From Kitasatospora sp. NBC_01246 (GTDB lineage Bacteria > Actinomycetota > Actinomycetes > Streptomycetales > Streptomycetaceae), in the NCBI RefSeq assembly GCF_036226505.1, contig NZ_CP108484.1:3968001-4032000 (forward strand): 64,000 nucleotides of DNA, read 5' to 3'. A program made the position numbers and the translations under genes. The first letter of the stretch is position 1, and every line of letters starts with the position of its first letter. This document shows, one piece after another, positions 41,725-49,894 of this stretch. Under the pieces are notes generated by a model. The model did no database searches. It saw only the letters and a list, made by a program, of their open reading frames with translations, and had not been told where the DNA came from.

Positions 41725-42897
41725 CTATGCGGGCCCGGGGAGGCCCAGGACGGCTCGGCCGAGCCGCCGCAGGCAGTCCCCGAGGTCCGGCCGTTCACAG
41801 TACGGGCGGTTCCGCACCCCGTCGTTGACCAGGGCGAACAGGGCGTGCACCCGGATCCTGGCCTGGGCCGCGTCGTACTCGGGGCGGACCTGGCAGAGCA
41901 GTTCGACCCAGGTCCGCAGGAAGTCCCGGCGGAAGTCCACCGCGGCCCGCCGGTCCGACGCGGCCAGCCGCTCGGTCTCGCTCAGCATCGCGCCCAGGTA
42001 GTCGTTGTTGCGCCGGGCGAAGCCCACGTAGGCGGCCAGCGCGGCCTCCAGGGCCGGCCCGGGCCCGTCGGCGACGGCGATCGCGCCCTCGACCTCGTGC
42101 CAGAGCCGTTCCCGGCTGCGCACCAGTGAGGCGGCCAGCAGCTGGGCCTTGCTCTCGAAGTGCCGGTACACGCTGGGCCCCGAAATGCCGACCGCGGCGC
42201 CGAGTTGGTCGGTGCTGACGTTGTCGAACCCGCGCCGGTGGAACAACCGCACCGCCACCGCGAGCAGTTCCTCCCGGCGGGACTGCGCCCGGGCCACCGG
42301 CGCGGCCGCCGGGCAGTAGTCCCGCGGGTCGGGCGAGGTGTCGCCCAGCGGCACCGCCAGGATCGCCGCCACCAGCTCGCGCAGCAGCCGCTCGGCCCGG
42401 CGCGGTTGCGGCACGGCCGACTGGTAGGAGAGGCCGGCTCCGGCGGAGAGCGCCGACCAGCAGAGCAACTCGGCGTCGGCAAGGCCGAGTTCCGGGCGCT
42501 CCGCCCGGAGCACGCCGGCCATCAGCGCGACGTCCGCGCGCAGCTCGCGGCGCAGTCCGGCCCGTCGGACCGGCGGCAGCAGCCGGGCGTCCCGCTGCAC
42601 CAGCGTGCCGAGCGGCCGGTGCCCGACCGCGACGGCGGCCAGCGCGGCGCCGACGTCAGCCGTGGTCGATGCCGCGCGCAGTCCGCCGGACAGCTCGTCC
42701 AGCCCCAACCGGAGAGTGCGGTCCAGTAGTTCGGGCTTGCCCCGGAAGTGTCGGTAGAGGGCCGGCGCGGTGATGCCGACCCCGGCGGCGACCTCCGTCA
42801 TGGAGACCTGGTGGTAACCGCTGCGGTGGAAGCGCTCGGCGGCCACGGCGAGGATCTGCGCCTGCCGGGATCGCGCGGGCGGCCGTCGTACCACCAT
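41725..42897 (-). CDS. Double-headed TetR regulator (two TetR units in one chain)
   Basis: 390 aa, twice the usual TetR length. First HTH at ~10-58: RQAQILAVAAERFHRSGYHQVSMTEVAAGVGITAPALYRHFRGKPELL, then a helical ligand domain. Second HTH at ~205-255: RREELLAVAVRLFHRRGFDNVSTDQLGAAVGISGPSVYRHFESKAQLL, with its own ligand domain. Each half resembles a complete TetR subunit, so the protein may act as a pseudo-dimer monomer. Such tandem TetR proteins are known for fatty-acid and steroid-type genes in actinobacteria. ATG at 42897. Divergent from an acyl-CoA dehydrogenase; the shared region holds two near-identical direct repeats. Confidence 0.88.
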   Translation of the reverse strand: MVVRRPPARSRQAQILAVAAERFHRSGYHQVSMTEVAAGVGITAPALYRHFRGKPELLDRTLRLGLDELSGGLRAASTTADVGAALAAVAVGHRPLGTLVQRDARLLPPVRRAGLRRELRADVALMAGVLRAERPELGLADAELLCWSALSAGAGLSYQSAVPQPRRAERLLRELVAAILAVPLGDTSPDPRDYCPAAAPVARAQSRREELLAVAVRLFHRRGFDNVSTDQLGAAVGISGPSVYRHFESKAQLLAASLVRSRERLWHEVEGAIAVADGPGPALEAALAAYVGFARRNNDYLGAMLSETERLAASDRRAAVDFRRDFLRTWVELLCQVRPEYDAAQARIRVHALFALVNDGVRNRPYCERPDLGDCLRRLGRAVLGLPGPA

Positions 42898-43034
42898 GAC
42901 GTCGCTCCTCGCCCTCGCCAGCCCGTATGTCGGGCACCTCGCCCGGATGCCGGTCCACGAGGTCTGCGGCACCGCGGCCCCGCGCCGCGGTCGGAGCGGA
43001 CTACGGGCGCCACCCGCCGACCGTAGGCTAGCAA

Positions 43035-43050
43035 GGATTCACTTGTGGGG
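43035..43050 (+). promoter_or_regulatory. Operator candidate, copy 1 (TetR / acyl-CoA dehydrogenase region)
   Basis: GGATTCACTTGTGGGG, repeated almost exactly at 43129-43144. Together with CAAG just before it, CAAG-GATTCA-CTTG forms a short inverted repeat. Confidence 0.5.
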
Positions 43051-43127
43051 GGCCGGAGCCGGTCACAGCGGGCTCGGTCACGGTACGGACACCGCCGCGC
43101 CGACCCTGGACAAGTCGAAGCTACCCG

Positions 43128-43144
43128 GGATTAACTTGTGGGGC
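43128..43144 (+). promoter_or_regulatory. Operator candidate, copy 2 (TetR / acyl-CoA dehydrogenase region)
   Basis: GGGATTAACTTGTGGGG; 15 of 16 positions match copy 1, on the same strand 94 bp away. Located 74 bp before the dehydrogenase start. Confidence 0.5.
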
Positions 43145-43217
43145 GATCAGCTGTCCACCGGCCCGCAGCCGCCCGTGCCGGCCCGCACCGCCTGGCACCA
43201 CCGAAGGGAGCGCCGTC

Positions 43218-44375
43218 GTGCGCCGCACCGTGTTCACCGAGGACCACGAGGCCTTCCGGGAGACCATCCGGGACTTCATCGCCAACGAGGTCGTGCCCGT
43301 CTACGAGGGCTGGGAGGCCGAGGGCCACCCGCCGCGCGACTTCTACCGCCAGCTCGGCGCGCTCGGCGTCTTCGGCATCGAGGTCCCCGAGGAGTACGGC
43401 GGCGCGGGCGAGAGCGGCTTCAAGTACCAGGCCGTGGTGGCCGAGGAGACCGCCCGGGCGGGCGTCAGCTTCGGCTCCTCGGGCGTGCACACCGGCCTGG
43501 TGCTGCCGTACCTGCTGGAGTACGCCGACGAGGAGCAGAAGCAGCGCTGGCTGCCCGGTTTCGTCTCCGGCGACATCATGACCGCCATCGCGATGACCGA
43601 GCCGGGCGCCGGCTCCGACCTCGCGGGCATCACCACCACGGCCCGGCTCTCCGAGGACGGCACCCACTACGTCCTCAACGGCGCCAAGACCTTCATCACC
43701 GGCGGCGTGCTCGCCGACCTCGTCCTGGTGATCTGCCGGACCGCGCCGTACGACCCGGAGAACCGCCGGGCCGGCCTCTCCATCCTCTGCGTGGACACGG
43801 CCTCCGCGGGCTACACCGTGGGCCGCAAGCTGCAGAAGATCGGTCTGCGCACCTCCGACACCGCCGAGCTGGCCTTCAGCGACGTCAAGGTGCCGGTGGA
43901 GAACCTGCTCGGCGAGGAGGGCAAGGCCTTCTCCTACCTGACCCACAACCTGGTCCAGGAGCGGCTGGCGATCGCGGTCGGCGCCTACGCGGCCTCCGCG
44001 GCGGCGGTGCGGTTCGCGGTCCAGTACGTCAAGGACCGCAAGGTGTTCGGCAAGGCGGTGGCCGAGTTCCAGAACACCAAGTTCACGCTGGCCGACTGCG
44101 AGGCCCAGGTGGTCGCCCAGCAGTCGATGGTCGACCGCGCGCTGGAGCTCTACCAGAGCGGCGAGCTGACGGTCGCGGACGCGGCGGCGACCAAGCTGTT
44201 CTGCACCGAGTCGGCCTCCGGCGTGATCGACAAGTGCCTCCAGCTGCACGGTGGTTACGGCTACATCCTGGAGTACCCGATCGCCCGCCTCTACACCGAC
44301 AACCGGGTGTTCCGGATCTACGGCGGCACCAGCGAGGTCATGCGCAGCATCGTCGCGAAGTCGCTCGGCCTGTAG
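43218..44375 (+). CDS. Acyl-CoA dehydrogenase
   Basis: 385 aa FAD flavoprotein catalysing alpha,beta-desaturation of an acyl-CoA in beta-oxidation. N-terminal helical domain FTEDHEAFRETIRDFIANEVVP, middle beta domain with MTEPGAGSDLAGITTTA and VLNGAKTFITGG, C-terminal domain ending LHGGYGYILEYPIARLYTDNRVFRIYGGTSEVMRSIVAKSLGL, where the Glu of GGTSE is the usual catalytic base. Full length with no gaps. GTG at 43218 preceded by AAGGGAG. Divergent from the double TetR, which is the likely repressor (inference). Chain-length preference not readable by eye. Confidence 0.93.
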   Translation: MRRTVFTEDHEAFRETIRDFIANEVVPVYEGWEAEGHPPRDFYRQLGALGVFGIEVPEEYGGAGESGFKYQAVVAEETARAGVSFGSSGVHTGLVLPYLLEYADEEQKQRWLPGFVSGDIMTAIAMTEPGAGSDLAGITTTARLSEDGTHYVLNGAKTFITGGVLADLVLVICRTAPYDPENRRAGLSILCVDTASAGYTVGRKLQKIGLRTSDTAELAFSDVKVPVENLLGEEGKAFSYLTHNLVQERLAIAVGAYAASAAAVRFAVQYVKDRKVFGKAVAEFQNTKFTLADCEAQVVAQQSMVDRALELYQSGELTVADAAATKLFCTESASGVIDKCLQLHGGYGYILEYPIARLYTDNRVFRIYGGTSEVMRSIVAKSLGL

Positions 44376-44681
44376 CGAGGACCCTGCGTCGGGACCTCTG
44401 CGGCGGGGCCCCGGCGGCAAGGCCCCGGCGGCGAGCGCCCGGCGGCGAGGACCCCCGCAACGGGAGCCGGGCCGGCCGCACCCACCGCGCCGGCACAGCC
44501 GGGAACGCCGGCGGGCCGCACCCCCATGGCGGCCCGCCGGAGCTCCCCCCGCCCCCCCGCCCGCACGGTCGCGACGGTTGCGCCGCCCGGGTGAAACCGG
44601 GCGGCGCGGCGGGACGGTGGAGAGGGCGGCGGGGCGGGCCGGCGGGCAGCGGGACGGCACGCGGACCGCGCCCGGGGCCGC
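44376..44681. other. Intergenic region (306 bp)
   Basis: Extremely GC-rich, with degenerate CGGCGGCAAGGCCC-type repetition just after the dehydrogenase stop and a poly-C run near 44550. No coding sequence or clear regulatory site is seen. Confidence 0.4.
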
Positions 44682-44960
44682 TCAGTTGGGCGAGCTGTGC
44701 TCGGCGCGCCAGGCCTCCCAGCCGGCCGCCGAGGCCACCTTCGCCTCGCGCAGCGCCCGCTGCGCGACGGCCGTCGCGACCGCCGTCGGCGGGGTCTCCA
44801 ACCGCCTGATCCACGTACGCCCGGCCGTGGCCAGCGCCGCGCACACCATGGCCGCACCGGCCGCGCCGAGCACCGCGCCGATGCCCGTGAGAACCGCTCC
44901 GCCGGCCAGCAGCGAACGGTTGACCTGGAAGCCACTGAGGAAACTGTCATTGGTCGCCAT
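44682..44960 (-). CDS. Small hypothetical membrane-associated protein (92 aa)
   Basis: ATG at 44960. After a short polar N-terminus (MATNDSFLSGFQVNR) one long hydrophobic stretch SLLAGGAVLTGIGAVLGAAGAAMVCAALA spans residues 16-44. It is followed by TAGRTWIRRLETPPTAVATAVAQRALREAKVASAAGWEAW, an amphipathic helix with conserved WI/W. Similar small proteins are common in streptomycete genomes; no function known. Divergent from the cupin gene. Confidence 0.6.
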   Translation of the reverse strand: MATNDSFLSGFQVNRSLLAGGAVLTGIGAVLGAAGAAMVCAALATAGRTWIRRLETPPTAVATAVAQRALREAKVASAAGWEAWRAEHSSPN

Positions 44961-45129
44961 GCGTCCACCATGGGCGCAGTCGGCGATCCCCGCACGCCGA
45001 GCTGCTCCGGGGTGCGGGAGCCGGGCCCGTCCGCGACGCTGGCCCCAGGGCCGCCGCGAACGGCCCGGCAGTCGGGCCCGGCGACGGACCCGGCGACGGA
45101 CCCGGCAGGCAGGCCCAGGAGGACACCCG

Positions 45130-45447
45130 ATGGTCGATCTCGAACAGCTCGCCGTGGAGCACGCGGCCAAGGCCACCGAGAGCCCGCACGGGCGAAGCGC
45201 CCACCTCGTGGTGCACGACGGCGTGCTGCGGCAGACCGTGATCGCGCTGACCGCCGGGACGTCGCTGGACGAGCACAACGCCCCCGCCGCCGCCAGCATC
45301 CAGGTGCTGCGCGGCCGGGTCTCGCTCACCGTCGCCGGGCATCTGCAGGAGCTGTCGGCGGGCCAGCTGCACCCGATCCCGCAGGACCGGCACGGGCTGC
45401 TGGCCCACGTCGACTCGGTGGTGCTGCTGACGGCGGTCACGGCGTAG
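45130..45447 (+). CDS. Small cupin-domain protein
   Basis: 105 aa. VVHDGVLRQTVIALTAGTSLDEHNAPAAASIQVLRGRVSLTVAG is a cupin motif 1 that keeps a single clear metal-type His (EHNAPAAASIQVL). ELSAGQLHPIPQDRHGLLAHVDSVVLLT is motif 2 with two His. It is the LuxR-like cupin/QdoI-type fold often annotated as a stress protein. Enzymatic activity is uncertain because the ligand set is incomplete. ATG at 45130 with AGGAGG upstream. Confidence 0.8.
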   Translation: MVDLEQLAVEHAAKATESPHGRSAHLVVHDGVLRQTVIALTAGTSLDEHNAPAAASIQVLRGRVSLTVAGHLQELSAGQLHPIPQDRHGLLAHVDSVVLLTAVTA

Positions 45448-45467
45448 CCGCCCCCGCCGGGCGGCGC

Positions 45468-45515
45468 GGCCCACGGCGGCCCACGGCGGCCCACGGCGGC
45501 CCACGGCGGCCTACG
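45468..45515 (+). repeat. 10-bp tandem repeat at the TetR gene end
   Basis: Units of GGCCCACGGC, four exact and one with C-to-T change (GGCCTACGGC), occupy 45468-45515 and run into the stop codon of the minus-strand TetR gene. A typical replication-slippage tract. Confidence 0.75.
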
Positions 45516-46101
45516 GCGCGGCCGCGCCCAGCACGGTGGGGGCGACCAGCTGGAGGCCGCGCAGGAAGTCCCGCCCGGTCGGCGCCATCTCGGGCGCGGC
45601 CAGCCACTGGGCGGCCAGGCCGACCAGCAGCGCCTGGTAGAACATCCCGCGGGCCAGTTCGTCCTCGGTGTCCGGCACCTCGGCGAGGCCCTGGAACAGG
45701 GCCGCGAGCCCGAGCCGCCCGCCCTTCTGCGCCGCGGTGAGCGCCGCCGCCAGCTCGGGTGCCCGGTCGGTCTGCACCATCGCCTCGAACTGCGCCGCCC
45801 AGAGGCCGCGGTGCTCGACGAAGGTCTCCTTCACCCCGTCCCAGACCGCGACGAACCGTTCCTCCGGCCCGTCCGCGAGTTCGTTCGCGCGCGCCACCAC
45901 GGCGCCCAGTGCGACGCCCCACTCCCCCGTCGCCTCGATCAGCGCCGCGTTGAGCAGCGCCTCCTTCGAGCCGAAGTGGTAGCCGATCGCCGCCAGGCTG
46001 ACGCCGGAGGCGGTGGCGACGTCCCGGGCGGTGGTGCGCCCGTAGCCCTTCTCGTACAGACAGCGCTTGGCGCCGGCCAGCAGGTCCTCACGATTTCCCA
46101 T
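45511..46101 (-). CDS. TetR-family regulator of the adjacent MFS exporter
   Basis: 196 aa. HTH: NREDLLAGAKRCLYEKGYGRTTARDVATASGVSLAAIGYHFGSKEALL. The C-terminal domain has LARGMFYQALLVGLAAQWL and ends LVAPTVLGAAAP. Divergent from the 14-TM MFS gene across 122 bp containing an inverted repeat (46174-46202), the textbook arrangement for a QacR-like repressor of a multidrug pump. The stop region overlaps a 10-bp tandem repeat. Confidence 0.92.
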   Translation of the reverse strand: MGNREDLLAGAKRCLYEKGYGRTTARDVATASGVSLAAIGYHFGSKEALLNAALIEATGEWGVALGAVVARANELADGPEERFVAVWDGVKETFVEHRGLWAAQFEAMVQTDRAPELAAALTAAQKGGRLGLAALFQGLAEVPDTEDELARGMFYQALLVGLAAQWLAAPEMAPTGRDFLRGLQLVAPTVLGAAAP

Positions 46102-46173
46102 GGCCCGATGCTACGGCCTGTCTGGACAGATGTCTTGCACGTGCGTCTCACACGGTGGCCTGAGACAAATGAT

Positions 46174-46202
46174 TTAGACACTTGTACTAGACAAGCGTCT
46201 GA
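46174..46202. promoter_or_regulatory. Inverted-repeat operator between TetR and MFS genes
   Basis: TTAGACACTTGT and ACAAGCGTCTGA, 10 of 12 pairs complementary, 5-nt spacer. It lies 22 bp before the MFS start codon, where repressor binding would block transcription. Confidence 0.65.
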
Positions 46203-46223
46203 CACGCCCGTACCGTCTTCCCC

Positions 46224-47822
46224 ATGACCGCAACCACCGGCCGCGCAGGCCGTCGCGAATGGATCGGCCTGGCCGTCCTCCTGCTCCCCACGCTCGTCCT
46301 GACCATGGACATGGGCGTGCTCTTCTTCGCCGTCCCGTACATCTCCACCACGCTGGCGCCGAGCGGCACCCAGCAGCTGTGGATCATGGACATGTACTCG
46401 TTCCTGCTGGCCGGGCTGCTGATCACGATGGGCTCGCTGGGCGACCGGATCGGCCGGCGCCGGCTGCTGATGATCGGCGCCGCCGGTTTCATCGGGGCCT
46501 CGGCCCTGGCCGCCTACGCCGACGGCGCGGGCCAGCTGATCGCCGCCCGCGCCGTGCTGGGCGCCGCCGGGGCGACCGTGATGCCCTCGACCCTCGCGCT
46601 GATCCGGAACATGTTCCACGACCCCAAGGAGCGGCAGATCGCCCTCGGCGCCTGGGGCGGCGTCCTCACCACCGGGGCCACGCTCGGCCCGGTCGTCGGC
46701 GGGTTCCTGCTGGCCCACTTCTGGTGGGGTTCGGTCTTCCTGGTCGCCGTCCCGGTGATGGCCCTGCTGCTGGTCGTGGCCCCCTTCCTGCTGCCCGAGT
46801 ACCGCTCCCCGCAGCAGGGCGGCTTCGACCTGCTCGGCGCCGGCCTCTCGCTGGCCTCGATCCTGCCGCTGGTCTACGGCGTCAAGACCCTCGCGGTGGA
46901 CGGCTGGAGCCCGCTCGCCGCCGCGGCCGTCCCGGTCGGGCTGGTCTTCGCCGCCCTCTTCGTCCTCCGCCAGCGCACCGCCGCCGCCCCGCTGCTCGAC
47001 CTGAGCCTGTTCAGGATCCGCGCCTTCACCGGGGCGATCAGCGTCAACATGGTCGCGATGTTCGCGATGATGGGCTTCACCCTCTTCACCTCGCAGTACC
47101 TGCAGCTGGTCAAGGGCATGAGCCCGCTGACGGCCTCGCTCTGGTCGCTCGTCCCCAGCGTGGGCGTCGGTGCGGCGGTCGGGCTGGGCGCGGCGCTCGC
47201 CGGGAAGGTCCGGCCGGCGGTGCTGATGGCCGGCGGCTTCCTGATCGGCGCGGCCGGCTTCGCGATGATGACCCAGGTCGGCGCCGACTCGCCGCTCGCC
47301 CTCATCCTCACCGCGGCGGGGGTCCTGGCCGCCGGCACCGTCGGCACCATGACGCTCACCGCCGAGATGGTCGTCTCCGCCGCACCGATCGAGCGGGCCG
47401 GTACCGCCTCCGCCACCTCCGAGACGGCGGTCGAGCTCGGCAGCTCGCTCGGCATCGCCCTGCTCGGTGCGGCCGGCGCCGCGGTCTACCGGTCTCGGCT
47501 GGACGGCGCCCTCCCCGTCGGGATCGACGGCGAGGCCGCCCGCACCGCCCAGGACACCCTCGGTGGCGCGGTCACCGTCGCCGCCCAGCTGCCCGGCCGC
47601 CTCGGCACCGAGCTGCTCGACACCGCGCGGACCGCCTTCACCGACGGCCTGCACGTGGCCGCCCTGGTCGGCCTGGTCTTCGCGGTCGGCGCCGCCCTCC
47701 TCGCCTACCGCCTGATGTCCCACCTCCCCGCCCGGCCGGCCACGGACGACACCGAGAGCGTCGAGGGTGCCGGGGGTGCCGAGGGCACCGACCGGAAGGC
47801 CGCCGAGCCCGCCACCGTCTGA
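46224..47822 (+). CDS. MFS drug:H+ antiporter, DHA2 family (14 TM)
   Basis: 532 aa. TM1 begins WIGLAVLLLPTLVLTMDMGVLFFAVPYIS with the DHA2 motif LTMDMG(V/I) and intramembrane Asp. A-motif GSLGDRIGRRRLLMIGA, C-motif GAWGGVLTTGATLGPVVGGFLL. Resembles SmvA/QacA-type quaternary-ammonium and dye exporters. ATG at 46224. A strong terminator at 47865-47894. Controlled by the divergent TetR (inference from operator and orientation). Confidence 0.92.
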   Translation: MTATTGRAGRREWIGLAVLLLPTLVLTMDMGVLFFAVPYISTTLAPSGTQQLWIMDMYSFLLAGLLITMGSLGDRIGRRRLLMIGAAGFIGASALAAYADGAGQLIAARAVLGAAGATVMPSTLALIRNMFHDPKERQIALGAWGGVLTTGATLGPVVGGFLLAHFWWGSVFLVAVPVMALLLVVAPFLLPEYRSPQQGGFDLLGAGLSLASILPLVYGVKTLAVDGWSPLAAAAVPVGLVFAALFVLRQRTAAAPLLDLSLFRIRAFTGAISVNMVAMFAMMGFTLFTSQYLQLVKGMSPLTASLWSLVPSVGVGAAVGLGAALAGKVRPAVLMAGGFLIGAAGFAMMTQVGADSPLALILTAAGVLAAGTVGTMTLTAEMVVSAAPIERAGTASATSETAVELGSSLGIALLGAAGAAVYRSRLDGALPVGIDGEAARTAQDTLGGAVTVAAQLPGRLGTELLDTARTAFTDGLHVAALVGLVFAVGAALLAYRLMSHLPARPATDDTESVEGAGGAEGTDRKAAEPATV

Positions 47823-48229
47823 GCGAAGAAGCCGATCGGAGCAACCCGCCCCCGCGCGTCATCAAGAGCCCCCGCCCACCCGGGCGGGGGCTCTCGCCCG
47901 TCCGCCCGGTGGTCTTGTTCCTGAGAACCGACATTCACTCATCCGGCCGAAGATCAATGCCAGGTGCCGGGGGTTGGCGTGGCGTGCCGTGGAGGATGCG
48001 CCTGCGCCCCGGCGACGCAGCCCGATCCGCGGGGTCTCGTGCGCCCCAGGCGGCCCAGCTGTGCTCGCTGTCCGAATCGCGGCGCTGCCGAAACTGCCGA
48101 ACATGTACTGCCGCATCCCGGGTTCCGGTCCAGCACCGCGGTCCAGCCGACCGGCCGGCCACCGCGGTGTGACGGGGCCGGGCGGAGGCGCGGCTGCCCG
48201 AAGGTCGTCCGCGTCGCGGCGGCGGCCTC
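47823..48229. other. Intergenic region MFS / response regulator (407 bp)
   Basis: Contains the MFS terminator at 47865-47894. The rest (47895-48229) has no ORF with good start or codon pattern on either strand. It separates two convergent genes, so it does not need promoters; its length is unexplained. Confidence 0.4.
47865..47894. terminator. Terminator after the DHA2 MFS gene
   Basis: AGAGCCCCCGCCC and GGGCGGGGGCTCT form a 13-bp perfect stem with a 4-nt loop. Confidence 0.85.
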
Positions 48230-48922
48230 TCAGCCGCCCGGCGCGACGAGCCCCGTCTCGTAGGCGAGGACGACGGCTTGGGCTCGATCGCGCAAAGTCA
48301 GTTTGGCGAAGATCCGGGCCACATGGGTCTTCACCGTCGCCTCGCTGAGCGTCAGTTCCTTGGCGAGTTCGGCGTTGGAGAGGCCCCGGCCCATGAGGGT
48401 CAGCACCTCGCGCTCGCGCGGCGTCAGGGCGGCCAGGTTCCGGTGGACGGCCGGGGTCGCGGAGGACGCACCGGCGGCCGGGGCGGCGGAGGAGAAGCGC
48501 TCCACCAGGCGGCGGGTGATCGAGGGTGCGAGCAGGGCGTCACCGGTGTTGACCAGGTGGACTGCGGCGGCCAGGTGCGCGGGGGTGACGTCCTTGAGCA
48601 GGAATCCGCTGGCTCCGGCGGCGAGGGCGGCGTAGACGTAGTGGTCGAGGTCGAAGGTGGTCAGCATGATGACCCGGCAGTGCGGGGACTGCGCGAGGAT
48701 GCGGCGGGCGGCTTCCAGGCCGTCCATAACGGGCATGCGGATGTCCATCAGGACGACGTCGGGTTGCAGCCTGAGCGCGGTGGCCACGGCCTCGGCCCCG
48801 TCTCCGGCCTCGCCCACCACGTCGAGGCCGCGCGCGGTCAGTATCAGTCGGAAGCCGGTACGGACCAGTTCCTGGTCGTCGGCGATCACGACGCGGGGCG
48901 CGGGGTCGGTGTGCGTCGTCAC
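48230..48922 (-). CDS. NarL/FixJ-family response regulator of the ABC-transporter two-component system
   Basis: 230 aa. Receiver: RVVIADDQELVRTGFRLIL, phosphoacceptor DVVLMDIRMPVMDG, Thr in VIMLTTFDLDH and Lys in GFLLKDVTPAHL. LuxR HTH: LTPREREVLTLMGRGLSNAELAKELTLSEATVKTHVARIFAKLTLRDR. GTG at 48922 overlaps the kinase stop (GTGA), so the two are translationally coupled. The pair faces away from the ABC transporter genes at 49895, whose expression it may control. Confidence 0.93.
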   Translation of the reverse strand: MTTHTDPAPRVVIADDQELVRTGFRLILTARGLDVVGEAGDGAEAVATALRLQPDVVLMDIRMPVMDGLEAARRILAQSPHCRVIMLTTFDLDHYVYAALAAGASGFLLKDVTPAHLAAAVHLVNTGDALLAPSITRRLVERFSSAAPAAGASSATPAVHRNLAALTPREREVLTLMGRGLSNAELAKELTLSEATVKTHVARIFAKLTLRDRAQAVVLAYETGLVAPGG

Positions 48923-49755
48923 GGCCGCTCCAGTGGGATCCGGGCCCGGACGCGGTAGCCGCCGCCGAGGCGGCGTCGGGCGTCGAGGTCGCCGCCGTAG
49001 ACGGCGACCCGCTCCCGCAGGCCGAGCAGCCCGCGGCCCGTTCCGGCGGCCTTGGCCGGGGCCGGCGCCGTCGTGGGCCGGCCGCCCGACAGGACGCTCG
49101 GCCCGCTGTTCAACACCTCGACCCGCAGGTGGGTGTCCGCGTATCGCACCGTCACCTCGGCTTTGGCTCCGTCCCCGTGTTTGAGGGCATTGGTCAGGGC
49201 CTCCTGAATGATCCGATAGGCGGTGACGTCGATGCCGGTCGGCAGCGGGCGCGGCTCGCCCGAGACGCGCATCTCGACGGGCAGGCCGGCGAAGGCGATC
49301 CGGTCGATCAGCGGGCTGAGCCGGCTCAGGCTCGGCTGCGGTGACAGGTCGACGTCGTAGGGCTCCTCCTCGCCGTTCTGCGGGGGTGCGAGCAGGCCGA
49401 GCAGGTGCCGCAGCTCGGTCATGGTGTTGCGGCCGGCGGTCTCGACGGCGCTCATCGCCGCCGCGGCCTCCTCGGGCATCGTGGCCAGGACCTCGCGGGC
49501 GGCCCCGGCCTGGACCACCATGAGGCTCACGTTGTGGCTGACGATGTCGTGGAGTTCGGCGGCGATCCTGGCCCGCTCGGCGTCGACCGCCGTCCGCGCC
49601 GCGCTCTCGCGCTCCCGCTCCAGCAGCCAGCCGCGCTCCTCGATGGCGGCTCGGTGCCGCCGCCGCGCCCGTGCCGCCGCCACGCCGAGCCACCCGGCGG
49701 CGCCGACTGCCGCCACCAGGGCGATGCCCAGCCAGATCGTCCAGGATTCCCACAC
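48919..49755 (-). CDS. NarL-type sensor histidine kinase with short membrane anchor
   Basis: 278 aa from GTG at 49755. One membrane helix WIWLGIALVAAVGAAGWLGVAA, then an Arg-rich linker. HisKA_3 box RARIAAELHDIVSHNVSLMVVQAG. ATPase with YRIIQEALTNALKHGDGA (N box) and GTGRGLLGLRERVAVYGGDL (G2). No extracellular sensor domain, so it is an intramembrane-sensing kinase of the type that often detects cell-envelope stress through a partner transporter. A longer opening to 49896 would overlap the ABC gene start and is not favoured. Confidence 0.9.
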   Translation of the reverse strand: MWESWTIWLGIALVAAVGAAGWLGVAAARARRRHRAAIEERGWLLERERESAARTAVDAERARIAAELHDIVSHNVSLMVVQAGAAREVLATMPEEAAAAMSAVETAGRNTMTELRHLLGLLAPPQNGEEEPYDVDLSPQPSLSRLSPLIDRIAFAGLPVEMRVSGEPRPLPTGIDVTAYRIIQEALTNALKHGDGAKAEVTVRYADTHLRVEVLNSGPSVLSGGRPTTAPAPAKAAGTGRGLLGLRERVAVYGGDLDARRRLGGGYRVRARIPLERP

Positions 49756-49894
49756 GTGATCATCTTCGCAGCCGCACGCCCCCGCGCACTCCTCCCCGGG
49801 ACGCAGTCTCCCTACATCCCCGGGATGACCTCCCCGGAGGGATACATCCGGTGGGTGACGCCCCGTCCAGCGGCGTCGCCATAGGTTTCGAGCC

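Noticed and set aside
47895-48229. Minus-strand frame at 47862-48116 as a small gene
   Set aside because: Composition is Arg/Gly/Ala-rich, it runs through the MFS terminator, and no ribosome site precedes its ATG.
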